From: Rivularia sp034931125
GTDB taxonomy: Bacteria; Cyanobacteriota; Cyanobacteriia; Cyanobacteriales; Nostocaceae
Direction of reading: 5' to 3'
Length of the DNA: 64,000 nucleotides
NCBI RefSeq assembly: GCF_034931125.1
Contig: NZ_JAYGHM010000015.1
Location: forward strand, 53,899-117,898
The notes under the pieces were generated by a model, which saw only the letters and a list, made by a program, of their open reading frames with translations, ran no database searches and had not been told where the DNA came from. The stretch's first letter is position 1, and each line of letters starts with the position of its first letter. Made by a program: the position numbers and the translations under genes. Positions 53,998-61,949 of the stretch are shown here, one piece after another.

Positions 53998-54374
53998 AAT
54001 TTTGGATTTTAGATTTTAGATTTTGGATTACTCTACGAGAAAACGCTTGTGCGTCAATGGCTTTTGGATTTAAATTCTGGATTTTAGATTTTAGAATTAT
54101 AGATTTTTTTCGTAGTGCGATCGTCTTAGTCGCTAGATCAAAACTCCGCTTTAAAATAATTACCAGGGAGCAAGATTATTGCTACTAGGGAGCAAGATTA
54201 CTACTAGAGAGCAAGATTATTACTACTAGGGAGCAAGATTATTACTACTAGGGAGCAAGATTATTACTACTAGGGAGCAAGATTATTACTACTAGGGAGC
54301 AAGATGCTCCCACTACGAATTAATCGAAACGATTTTGAATTGCAATCCAAAATCCAAAATCTAAAATCCAAAAT
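53998..54374. repeat. Spacer between rplB and rpsS: inverted STRR arrays around a 22-bp tandem array
   Basis: ATTTTAG/ATTTTGG heptamers (about 54000-54095) face AATCCAAAATCTAAAATCC units (about 54343-54374). Between them seven copies of a 22-bp unit GGGAGCAAGATTATTACTAC+TA run from 54166 and end in the hairpin GGGAGCAAGATGCTCCC (54295-54311) with CACTAC. No gene. This 383-base spacer is the largest in the S10 part of the cluster. Confidence 0.85.
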
Positions 54375-54375
54375 T

Positions 54376-55239
54376 TTAAGAAGACCGACCGCCACGACCG
54401 CGCTTGGAAGACTTACGACGACGGCGAACAATCAGTTTACTGCTTGCTTTTTTGGGCTTACGGGTTTTCTTACCTAGAGTTGGTTTACCCCAAGGAGTTA
54501 CAGGACCCGATCTACCAATTGGAGCGCGTCCTTCACCACCACCGTGTGGGTGGTCGCAAGGGTTCATTACACTTCCTCGAACCTTCGGACGGCGACCTCT
54601 CCAGCGATTACGACCTGCTTTACCCAAGCTTTGGTTTCTGGCTTCGATGTTACCAACTTGTCCGATGGTGGCGTAGCATTCACGCCGAATCATGCGGACT
54701 TCTCCCGAAGGCAATTTTAAAGTGACGTAGTTACCATCTTTCGCCATTACTTGAGCATTGGCACCAGCCGAACGTACTATTTGACCGCCTTTTCCAGCAA
54801 CCAATTCGACGTTATGAACGCTAGTACCCAAGGGCATATTTGATAAAGGTAAAGCGTTACCGTTTTCGATGGGAGAATCTGGACCGGCGATGATTTGAGT
54901 GCCGACTTTTACTCCGTGGGGATGCAAGATATAGCGCTTCTCGCCGTCTTCATAGATAACGAGTGCGATTCTGGCATTACGGTTAGGGTCATATTCAACC
55001 GCTTCAATCGTTGCGGGCATACCCCGCTTATCTCTTTTAAAATCAATAATCCGATAGAGTTGTTTGTGTCCACCACCCCGGCGACGACTGGTAATGACAC
55101 CGCGATTATTTCTACCTTTGGCTCTATGAACGTGTTCGGTTAAAGATTTTTCCGGCTTAGATTTTGTAATTTCCGAAAAGTCGGAGGTTTCCGCTTGACG
55201 GTTACTTGGGGTGTAGGGACGAAAAGTACGAATACCCAT
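54376..55239 (-). CDS. rplB: 50S ribosomal protein L2
   Basis: 287 residues; close to the peptidyl transferase centre. MGIRTFRPYTPSNRQ, RNNRGVITSRRRGGGHKQLY and VMNPCDHPHGGGEGRAPIGR, with the conserved His of the catalytic region, are diagnostic. Flanked on both sides by repeat spacers. Confidence 0.98.
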   Translation of the reverse strand: MGIRTFRPYTPSNRQAETSDFSEITKSKPEKSLTEHVHRAKGRNNRGVITSRRRGGGHKQLYRIIDFKRDKRGMPATIEAVEYDPNRNARIALVIYEDGEKRYILHPHGVKVGTQIIAGPDSPIENGNALPLSNMPLGTSVHNVELVAGKGGQIVRSAGANAQVMAKDGNYVTLKLPSGEVRMIRRECYATIGQVGNIEARNQSLGKAGRNRWRGRRPKVRGSVMNPCDHPHGGGEGRAPIGRSGPVTPWGKPTLGKKTRKPKKASSKLIVRRRRKSSKRGRGGRSS

Positions 55240-55264
55240 ATTTTTAAAATTATCTAGAAAGTAT

Positions 55265-55400
55265 TTTGGGAAGGGGGAGAGAAGGAGAGGGGGAGATGGG
55301 GAGAGGGGGAGATGGGGAGATATAACCCCGGTGGTCTTAACTCCTAATTCCTAACTCCTAACTCCTAATTCCTAACTCCTAACTCTTAACTCCTAACTCT
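55265..55400. repeat. Repeats between rplW and rplB
   Basis: A purine run of GGGGAGAT-type units (55265-55320) is followed by TAACTCC/TAATTCC heptamers (55338-55400). The first type is complementary to the CTCCCCAT array at 20050-20124. Confidence 0.8.
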
Positions 55401-55401
55401 A

Positions 55402-55716
55402 TTAAACGTCTGGAAATAGAGCTTGACGAATCTTGTTTTCATCCCCGGATGCTAGGGTGACAATGGCTCGTTTAAACTGAGGCTTAAACCCGATAAATCT
55501 GCCAACTCGCTTCTTTTTCCGGGGCTGTAGTGCGGTATTTACTTTTATAACTTTGACATCAAATAAACTTTCAATTGCGGCTTTTATTTGAGTCTTAGTT
55601 GCTTTTGGAACAACTTCAAAAGTATATTTGTTCTGCTCCATTTGGATTGTCGCCTTTTCTGTAACAATTGGGCGACGAACTAAATCGGGAAGATTCCGGG
55701 GGTCAAATCTAGGCAC
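55402..55716 (-). CDS. rplW: 50S ribosomal protein L23
   Basis: 104 residues; docking site for SRP and trigger factor at the exit. DLVRRPIVTEKATIQMEQNK and FDVKVIKVNTALQPRKKKRV are diagnostic. The start overlaps rplD by 8 bases, indicating translational coupling. Confidence 0.97.
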   Translation of the reverse strand: MPRFDPRNLPDLVRRPIVTEKATIQMEQNKYTFEVVPKATKTQIKAAIESLFDVKVIKVNTALQPRKKKRVGRFIGFKPQFKRAIVTLASGDENKIRQALFPDV

Positions 55717-56341
55717 TGTAGACCTCCTGCACTTTATCTAATGCTGATGCGCTAACTATGATTTTGTCTGCGTGTAGCAAATCAAAAACATTAAGTTGGT
55801 CGGCTGCAATCAGTTTGACATTCTCTATATTGCGGGCTGATAAATAGATATTTTCAACTCGTTCGGACAAAATCAACAAGGTTTTTTGATCGGGTTGAGA
55901 ACCCCAACGAGCAATAGCTTGTACCAATTCTTTGCTTTTTGGTCGCTGTAGCTGTTCGTTAAATTCTTCAACCACAATCATGTCGTCGATCCGGCTGATA
56001 AAGGCTGTCCGTAACGCCAAACGGCGCTCTTTACGGTTCATCCGTAAGTTATATTCTTTGGGTTTTGGTCCAAAGATTACACCACCACCACGCCACAGAG
56101 GCGAACGAGTGGAACCTGCACGGGCGCGACCCGTTCCTTTTTGCCGCCACGGTTTGCGGCCCCCTCCTCGAACCTCAGCACGGGTTTTAGTACTAGCGTT
56201 TCCCTGGCGAGCATTAGCCAATTGTCGAACCAAGGCTCTATGTACGATGTGAGAAGCAGTTTCTTCCTTGGCAACTTTTAATTCCAAGGTTTTCTGTCCG
56301 ACTTCATCTCCCTGCCAGTTTTTTACTCCACAATCTACCAT
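55709..56341 (-). CDS. rplD: 50S ribosomal protein L4
   Basis: 210 residues; its loop narrows the exit tunnel. RQGNASTKTRAEVRGGGRKP and RARAGSTRSPLWRGGGVIFG are diagnostic. Overlaps rplW; 173 bases after rplC. Confidence 0.97.
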   Translation of the reverse strand: MVDCGVKNWQGDEVGQKTLELKVAKEETASHIVHRALVRQLANARQGNASTKTRAEVRGGGRKPWRQKGTGRARAGSTRSPLWRGGGVIFGPKPKEYNLRMNRKERRLALRTAFISRIDDMIVVEEFNEQLQRPKSKELVQAIARWGSQPDQKTLLILSERVENIYLSARNIENVKLIAADQLNVFDLLHADKIIVSASALDKVQEVYSA

Positions 56342-56514
56342 TTTTGCTTCCTTGTTAAGTTAGCCATCGATTATTTGTCTTTATTTATCATTCGCTTTGC
56401 CGCTTAATTTTGCTAGCGGTAAGTTAATGAACCAATCTCAGATTTTAGTTTTTGACTTATGACTTATTTAATCCAAAATCCAAAATCCAAAATCCAAAAT
56501 CCAAAATCGAATGA

Positions 56515-57147
56515 CTATTTGACTTCTTTTGCAGGGAGGATATTAACTAATGCTCCCGATTTTCCAGGGATAGCTCCCCGAATTAACAATAAATTACGTT
56601 CGGCATCAACTCGAACAATTTTCAGTTTACGAACGGTAATGCGCTTACCTCCCAAACGTCCCGCCATCTTTTTACCGGGATAAACGCGACCGGGAGTAGT
56701 ACCAGCACCGATAGAACCGGGTTCTTTATGGTTTTTAGAACCGTGGGACATCGGACCTCGACTGAAATTATTACGTTTCTGGTTTCCAGCGAAACCGCGA
56801 CCGATGCTTGTACCGACTACATCTACTAGCTGACCTGCATCAAAAATATCAGCACCAATCTGCTGACCCAAAGAATAATTTTCCGTACTTTCGTCACGGT
56901 ATTCTTCTAAGTGCCGCAATGGTGGAGCGGAAGCTTTTGCCAGATGCCCCAACTTCGCCTTATTTAATGCTTTTTCTTTAACTTCACCATATGCTAATTG
57001 GATGGCGGAGTAACCGTCGGTCTGCTTTGTTTTTATTTGGGTTACAGTACATGGTCCGGCTTGAACGACGGTAACAGGAATTGCTGCTCCCGCATCGTCA
57101 AAAACCTGAGTCATACCCACTTTGGTGCCGAGAATACCTACAGACAC
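56515..57147 (-). CDS. rplC: 50S ribosomal protein L3
   Basis: 210 residues; assembly initiator near the factor-binding site. The start is GTG (57147), with AGGAG about 10 bases upstream and SVGILGTKVGMTQVFDDAGA following. GFAGNQKRNNFSRGPMSHGS is the conserved loop. First gene of the cluster here; rpsJ is not upstream, as usual in cyanobacteria where it lies with tuf. A short CCAAAATC array (56470-56508) sits between rplC and rplD. Confidence 0.97.
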   Translation of the reverse strand: MSVGILGTKVGMTQVFDDAGAAIPVTVVQAGPCTVTQIKTKQTDGYSAIQLAYGEVKEKALNKAKLGHLAKASAPPLRHLEEYRDESTENYSLGQQIGADIFDAGQLVDVVGTSIGRGFAGNQKRNNFSRGPMSHGSKNHKEPGSIGAGTTPGRVYPGKKMAGRLGGKRITVRKLKIVRVDAERNLLLIRGAIPGKSGALVNILPAKEVK

Positions 57148-57929
57148 AGTTACAAGTCTCCTTTCTATAGTTTTCCGCTTAAATCGGAATATGAGGATAT
57201 AGGAGTCTCTTTTCCAAGAAACTACCCGCCAATTTTACAAAAAAACCTCAGAAATCCGGAGTAGCTCAGGTAATTGCTATCCAATTTCTATCGTGGGTTC
57301 TTTGTTTTACTTGCGCCAATCAACTAGAAATTAGAATTTATAAAAATTAAAATTTATTTGAATGTACTGACGCAGCTTAAAATACTTTCCTTCAAGGAAA
57401 GATTCAAAGAATTAAATGCAATGCTTAATAGCTTTGCGATTTGTGCAGTACTGCCTTCTTCAGACAATTACTTTGGCACTTTTGTTTTTTCACTTCGCTG
57501 GACTTAAGCAGATAATTCCGCTCAGTATCCTTTTTTCAAAGGCTGACGTTATGCCGTCACCAACATACCGCTTTGTTAGCCTTACAAACCTTAAACTATT
57601 GTTTGAGATGTTAGACTTCTTGGACTCAGGCTTAAGAAATAGCTTATCTTATCCCAATACTGCGACCAAGGCGATCGGTCAAGCGTAATAAGTTTACCTC
57701 AAGACTTCTTAATTTACCACTCTTCGATCGCTTTTGACTAATTTATTTTGATAGATTTTCCACAAATCCTCAAAAATACTCTCAGGCAAGAATTTTATTG
57801 GCAGAGTGGCTTGTCTTTAAGATTTAGTCACAATCTCAAATTGTAAGTTATCTATTTTATTTTGTCTAGATTTTTTTATATGAGGGAACGGAGGGTGATT
57901 TGTCCCCCAGCCCCCAATACTGGGGGAGC
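57148..57929. promoter_or_regulatory. Leader and promoter region of the ribosomal cluster
   Basis: About 780 bases to the assembly gap. It must hold the promoter and leader of the rplC transcript. A plus-strand frame of 90 codons (57416-57688) has no family features and is not called. Near 57660-57730 there are two GCGATCG-like sites. At 57900 a C-run/G-run inverted repeat (CCCCCAATACTGGGGG) leads into the gap. I could not recognise a ribosomal-protein autoregulatory structure. Confidence 0.4.
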
Positions 57930-58277
57930 NNNNNNNNNNNNNNNNNNNNNNNNNNNNNNNNNNNNNNNNNNNNNNNNNNNNNNNNNNNNNNNNNNNNNNN
58001 NNNNNNNNNNNNNNNNNNNNNNNNNNNNNNNNNNNNNNNNNNNNNNNNNNNNNNNNNNNNNNNNNNNNNNNNNNNNNNNNNNNNNNNNNNNNNNNNNNNN
58101 NNNNNNNNNNNNNNNNNNNNNNNNNNNNNNNNNNNNNNNNNNNNNNNNNNNNNNNNNNNNNNNNNNNNNNNNNNNNNNNNNNNNNNNNNNNNNNNNNNNN
58201 NNNNNNNNNNNNNNNNNNNNNNNNNNNNNNNNNNNNNNNNNNNNNNNNNNNNNNNNNNNNNNNNNNNNNNNNNNNNN
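57930..58277. other. Assembly gap (N run)
   Basis: 348 unknown bases between repeats. Frames crossing it are not genes. Confidence 0.99.
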
Positions 58278-58301
58278 GAGACGTTTGTGCTTCCCAAACC
58301 T

Positions 58302-58615
58302 CAAAGAAACCAGCGAGCGGGACGCTCGCACTACCATGACCCCTCATAACTTATATGGTGGACTACTACGACCACGTTAATTTTGATAGGTAATCTATTC
58401 GTAGTGCGAGCGTCTCGCTCGCTCGTGGTAGCAAGATCGTAAGATGCTCGCACTACCATGACCCCTCATAACTTATATGGTGGACTACTACGACCACGTT
58501 AATTTTGATAGGTAATCTATTCGTAGTGCGAGCGTCTCGCTCGCTCGTGGTAGCAAGAAGATCGCAAGATGCTCCCACTACGCTAACTCCTCATAACTTA
58601 TGTGGTGGACTACTA
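58302..58615. repeat. Tandem repeat of about 122 bp, two full copies and a partial one
   Basis: Units start with GCTCGCACTACCATGACCCC at 58324 and 58446 (122 apart) and a variant GCTCCCACTACG at 58571. Each carries ATTCGTAGTGCGAGCG and the complementary GCTCGCACTAC, so each unit is bounded by palindromic ends. Related sequence is at 11295-11355. The first copy adjoins the assembly gap, so more copies may be hidden there. Confidence 0.85.
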
Positions 58616-58832
58616 CTGGTCTATTTCAATAATTTTGAGGAGTTCGTTTTCTGGGAAACGCTGGGAGACGTAACACTGCGGAGTCTTTACAACCCGTCAG
58701 AATAAATGACGTGAAGTAAGTAGAAAGGGATACATTATTTTTTGGAAGTTTCTTAACCGATCGCTAATAAACTGTTAACCGATAAATTTTAACTAATAAT
58801 AGAATTATCGAAGTGGTATCTGAAAAAATTCT

Positions 58833-59312
58833 ATGGCATTACTTACTAACGGTGGCGGTTTCATTCGCAGTTTAGAAAAATTTGGCGCTCTTGGAGTATA
58901 TGTACCTCTAGAGGGCGGTTTTGAAGGTCGGTATCGTCGTCGATTGCGTGCTAAGGGCTACAATGCTTTGTGTCTTAGCGGTAAGGGTCTGGGTGATGTG
59001 GCGGCTTATTTGACTGGAGTTCACGGTGTAAGACCTCCGCATCTCGGGAAAAAAAGTACAAGTAGCGGGGCTGCGGTAGGTGATGTTTACTATTTACCGC
59101 CAATTATTAGTACTCAGCTAGAACAGTTGCCGCCAAAATCCAAGGGATTGGTACTGTGGATTATTGACGGACATACTCTTGATGACCAAGAAATCGAATA
59201 TTTGTCAAATCTACCTAAAATTGAGCCAAGAGTAAAAATTGTCATTGAAAGAGGAGGCGATCGCGCTTTCCGTTTTATGCCTTTAGCGGAAACGATGGCT
59301 ATAGCTAGTTAG
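58833..59312 (+). CDS. ndhN: NAD(P)H-quinone oxidoreductase subunit N
   Basis: Peripheral subunit of the thylakoid NDH-1 complex used in respiration and cyclic electron flow; specific to cyanobacteria and chloroplasts. 159 residues, family length. MALLTNGGGFIRSLEKFGAL, VYVPLEGGFEGRYRRRLRAK and LPPKSKGLVLWIIDGHTLDD are diagnostic. Divergent from the ribosomal cluster. Ends shortly before a heptamer array. Confidence 0.96.
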   Translation: MALLTNGGGFIRSLEKFGALGVYVPLEGGFEGRYRRRLRAKGYNALCLSGKGLGDVAAYLTGVHGVRPPHLGKKSTSSGAAVGDVYYLPPIISTQLEQLPPKSKGLVLWIIDGHTLDDQEIEYLSNLPKIEPRVKIVIERGGDRAFRFMPLAETMAIAS

Positions 59313-59316
59313 CGAG

Positions 59317-59540
59317 AATTGGGAATTGGTAATTGGTAATTGGGAATGGGGAATTGGGAATTGGGAATTGGGAATTGGGAATTGGTAATTGGTAATTGGT
59401 AATTGGGAAAGAGTTAAGAGTGAGAAGTAAGGAGTTATAAATTTATTTTATTGCTCGCGGTTATTCATCCCCACTACCGATTACCCACTACCGATTACCG
59501 ATTACCGATTACCCACTACCGATTACCCACTACCCAATTT
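59317..59540. repeat. Two STRR arrays between ndhN and the DUF3172 gene
   Basis: GAATTGG/TAATTGG heptamers at 59317-59409 and a different set, CGATTAC/CCACTAC, at 59471-59540. The remaining spacer to 59665 has no gene. Confidence 0.88.
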
Positions 59541-59665
59541 GTAATTTAGCTGAAACATTATTGCTAAAGTAACAGACAATTAGATTAAAAAATCGTCATA
59601 CTTAAAGAGGGAGATATTATTTAACTACTCCCTATTGTTCGAGGCGTGAAGTTAAAAAAGCAGAC

Positions 59666-60208
59666 ATGAAACGTAAATTTAACGGTAGGTCAACTAATAC
59701 CTCTCCTAAAAGTCCTAATATTGGCTCCTCAATATTTAATTTCACAACTATTGCCATTTTAGGGGGCATTTTTATTCTAGGTATTGGTATTGGTATCGCT
59801 TTTAGTTCTACAGCGACTTTTACACCATCAAATGTCGCTTCTCGTGAGTATATTGATACCAAAGCACCAAATCCAGAGGTTTGCGTGCAGTATGGAGCTA
59901 GTGCAATGGTTATGGATACCAGATTATTTGTAACTCTTAACCCGTTTAATGTTTACGTTGGTCAACCCAGTATGCGCCCTGGATGCGTTTTACGTCAAAG
60001 TAACTGGGAAATTTTAAGACAAAAAAATCTAGTAACATCAGACCAAATAAGAGATTGCAAAAATCGTTTAAATACTTTTGGCTTTACGGGTAGATTAGAT
60101 AGTAAAGAGCTTGATATTAAATGTATTTATCAAAATGATGCGGCGAAAAACTTCTTTATTAATGAAGAAGGAGCTATAAACGCACCAGCGGAAACGGAAA
60201 GATTCTAA
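59666..60208 (+). CDS. DUF3172-family membrane-anchored protein
   Basis: 180 residues, cyanobacteria-specific family of unknown role. A basic, Ser-rich N-terminus (1-24) is followed by one membrane segment (~28-48, with GGIFILGIGIGIAF), then a soluble domain with NPEVCVQYGASAMVMDTRLF and four cysteines (PEVC, RPGCVL, RDCKN, IKCIY) that could form disulfides if the domain is outside the membrane. It follows ndhN in the same direction by 353 bases of repeats. Cotranscription is uncertain. Confidence 0.83.
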   Translation: MKRKFNGRSTNTSPKSPNIGSSIFNFTTIAILGGIFILGIGIGIAFSSTATFTPSNVASREYIDTKAPNPEVCVQYGASAMVMDTRLFVTLNPFNVYVGQPSMRPGCVLRQSNWEILRQKNLVTSDQIRDCKNRLNTFGFTGRLDSKELDIKCIYQNDAAKNFFINEEGAINAPAETERF

Positions 60209-60238
60209 GCATATTTACTGAAAATTAAAACTTGATAT

Positions 60239-60275
60239 AGAGACGCAATACGTTATGATTGCGTCTTTATTTGTT
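60239..60275. terminator. Terminator between convergent genes
   Basis: AGACGCAAT (60241-60249) pairs perfectly with ATTGCGTCT (60258-60266); a T-rich stretch follows on the plus strand and an A-rich one precedes it, so it can serve both the DUF3172 and the AMIN gene. Confidence 0.7.
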
Positions 60276-60281
60276 TCAATA

Positions 60282-61190
60282 TTATTGATTGGGGTTGGGG
60301 AAAGGTTGTCCAAACTCAATTATTTGAGAATTAGGAGAATTGATTAAATTATTGGGTGTATTAGTTGGTGGTATATATGGTGCTGCGGGGAAAAGGGACG
60401 GAAGACTATTTAATCCTGATGGTGGAAGTGTTGCAGGTGGAAGAATATTATTTTGGAGTGGAGATATACCGTTTGTAATCGGTGGTACGGTAACAGTAGG
60501 CTGTAGATATCCGTTACTTCCATTATTAATAGGTGGTAGCGTTAATGGGGCAGGAAAAGGAGAAGGCGCATTTGTATTGAATGGAGCTTGTGAAGGATTA
60601 TACATTCCAGGTGGAAGATTGCCCGGAGTTTGGGGAGCCTGAATCCCTGGTGGTTGTTGATTGTAGTAAGGAACGGTCGGTGGTTGTAAGGGAGAATAAG
60701 CACCCGGTGGCAACTCACCTCCTACTGATGGATATGCTGGTGAGGAAAAATTGCTATTATCGGCAATAAAAGGACGAAGCACCCAACGAGTGGGATATTG
60801 TGAGGAAATAGGTTGTAACTGGACGCGATCGCGATCAATAAAAGCTCCCGGTGCCAAATCCATAACAATACGGGTTACATTATCGTTTAGCTGAGAAATG
60901 CGGATTCTTTGAATTGCTCCGGTGTAATTTTCTTGGGTAGGAACAGAACCCAATTTAGTACTAGGTAAATCTACAACAAGGCGCGGAGGTTGAGGGAGGT
61001 AGAAATACTCAGGGCGAGATGAAGATGAAAGAGAAAATTCTAACTGCGAACTTTGGGGAGAAAATCGCCAATCCTCAAGTTTTCCATTAGGTGCGGCAAT
61101 ACTGCTATTAGTATTGACAACTACTGCATACAAAGTAAACAAAAGACCGCGAATTAATTGTTTGTGCCAAGTGATAAATTGCTTATCCAT
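60282..61190 (-). CDS. Exported AMIN-domain protein with proline-rich tail
   Basis: 302 residues. A hydrophobic N-terminal segment (~13-32, GLLFTLYAVVVNTNSSIAAP) is a signal peptide. Residues ~37-140 form an AMIN domain: LEDWRFSPQSSQLEFSLSSS, PRLVVDLPSTKLG and RIRISQLNDNVTRIVMDL; such domains bind peptidoglycan or sit at the septum or secretin. The rest is Pro/Asn/Gln-rich and repetitive. No amidase domain follows, so this is an envelope-binding protein without visible enzyme activity. Confidence 0.86.
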   Translation of the reverse strand: MDKQFITWHKQLIRGLLFTLYAVVVNTNSSIAAPNGKLEDWRFSPQSSQLEFSLSSSSRPEYFYLPQPPRLVVDLPSTKLGSVPTQENYTGAIQRIRISQLNDNVTRIVMDLAPGAFIDRDRVQLQPISSQYPTRWVLRPFIADNSNFSSPAYPSVGGELPPGAYSPLQPPTVPYYNQQPPGIQAPQTPGNLPPGMYNPSQAPFNTNAPSPFPAPLTLPPINNGSNGYLQPTVTVPPITNGISPLQNNILPPATLPPSGLNSLPSLFPAAPYIPPTNTPNNLINSPNSQIIEFGQPFPNPNQ

Positions 61191-61388
61191 TATTTATATC
61201 CTTTATTGGTTAAGCCGCAGTAAGCTTTTTGATTGATAATTGCTAATAGCTTAGAGGTAAAAGCTAATCAATTCAAGCTATCGAGATCTGCATTAATGTT
61301 TGCTTTAAAAATATCTTTGCCAATCATCGCTCTTTACAAAAAAAATATATAAGGAAATGGTGTTTTAGAATCATCTGCAACCTGATAG

Positions 61389-61691
61389 GCAACACCATGC
61401 GCTGTTGAAAGCGGTAGTGGAGGGCTTGACCGTCCTGTAGAAGCTGTCTTTGGACTAGACGGTAATTTATTTGTCAACAGTTTTGAAACCGATAGTATTC
61501 TCCGTTACAACGCAAAAACCGGAGATTTTCTTGATGCTTTTGTTCCGGAGGGTCGGGGTGGGTTAGATGGTCCAACCTCAATCGTATTTGTGAAAGATAT
61601 TCCAGAACCAAGCTATGCGATCGCAACATTTTCAGCTTTTGTCTTAGTTTTTGGTTTTAGCAAGCTACGCGATCGCAAAAAATCAGTTTAA
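61389..61691 (+). pseudogene. 3' remnant of a PEP-CTERM secreted protein gene
   Basis: A frame open from 61389 to a TAA at 61691 without a start codon. It reads GLDGNLFVNSFETDSILRYN and AKTGDFLDAFVPEGRGGLDG, a piece of an NHL/beta-propeller-like chain, and ends with the sorting signal IPEPSYAIATFSAFVLVFGF followed by SKLRDRKKSV: PEP motif, membrane segment and basic end. An in-frame TAG precedes it. The rest of the gene is absent upstream, so it is a broken gene. Confidence 0.72.
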
Positions 61692-61708
61692 GCAGAGATA
61701 TATTTAAG

Positions 61709-61766
61709 ACTTACGCAATTGGCACAATCCCCTACAATAAAATTGTGCCTTTTTGCTAAGTCCTAT
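61709..61766. repeat. Short palindromic element
   Basis: AGACTTACGCAA faces TTGCTAAGTCCT at the ends, and GGCACAAT faces ATTGTGCC inside. The ends are those of the MITE-like element at 18194-18315; a half copy is at 23528. Confidence 0.65.
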
Positions 61767-61949
61767 CTTTATATATCAATATTGTTGACATTTCGCAGCA
61801 TTAGATTCAGTAAAATAAGCTCTATCAACAAAGAATCTTCATTGTTTTCTCAAAATATTTCAGAGAATTCATCGATGAAATTAATGAAATTGAAAGTTAT
61901 TTTTTTAACAGATATAACACCTTTATCTTGATTAAAAAAATATAATTAT

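Noticed and set aside
57259..57290. GGAGTAGCTCAGGTAATT looked like a tRNA D-arm
   Set aside because: No acceptor, anticodon or T stem can be formed around it.
57416..57688. 90-codon plus-strand frame upstream of rplC
   Set aside because: No recognisable domain, poor start context, lies in the expected leader region of the minus-strand operon. It could still be a small gene; conservation would decide.
57817..58380. Several frames across the second N run on both strands
   Set aside because: All are held open by N; the known ends are dispersed repeat sequence.
61719..61931. 70-codon frame before the RTX gene
   Set aside because: Runs through a palindromic element and AT-rich leader; no features.
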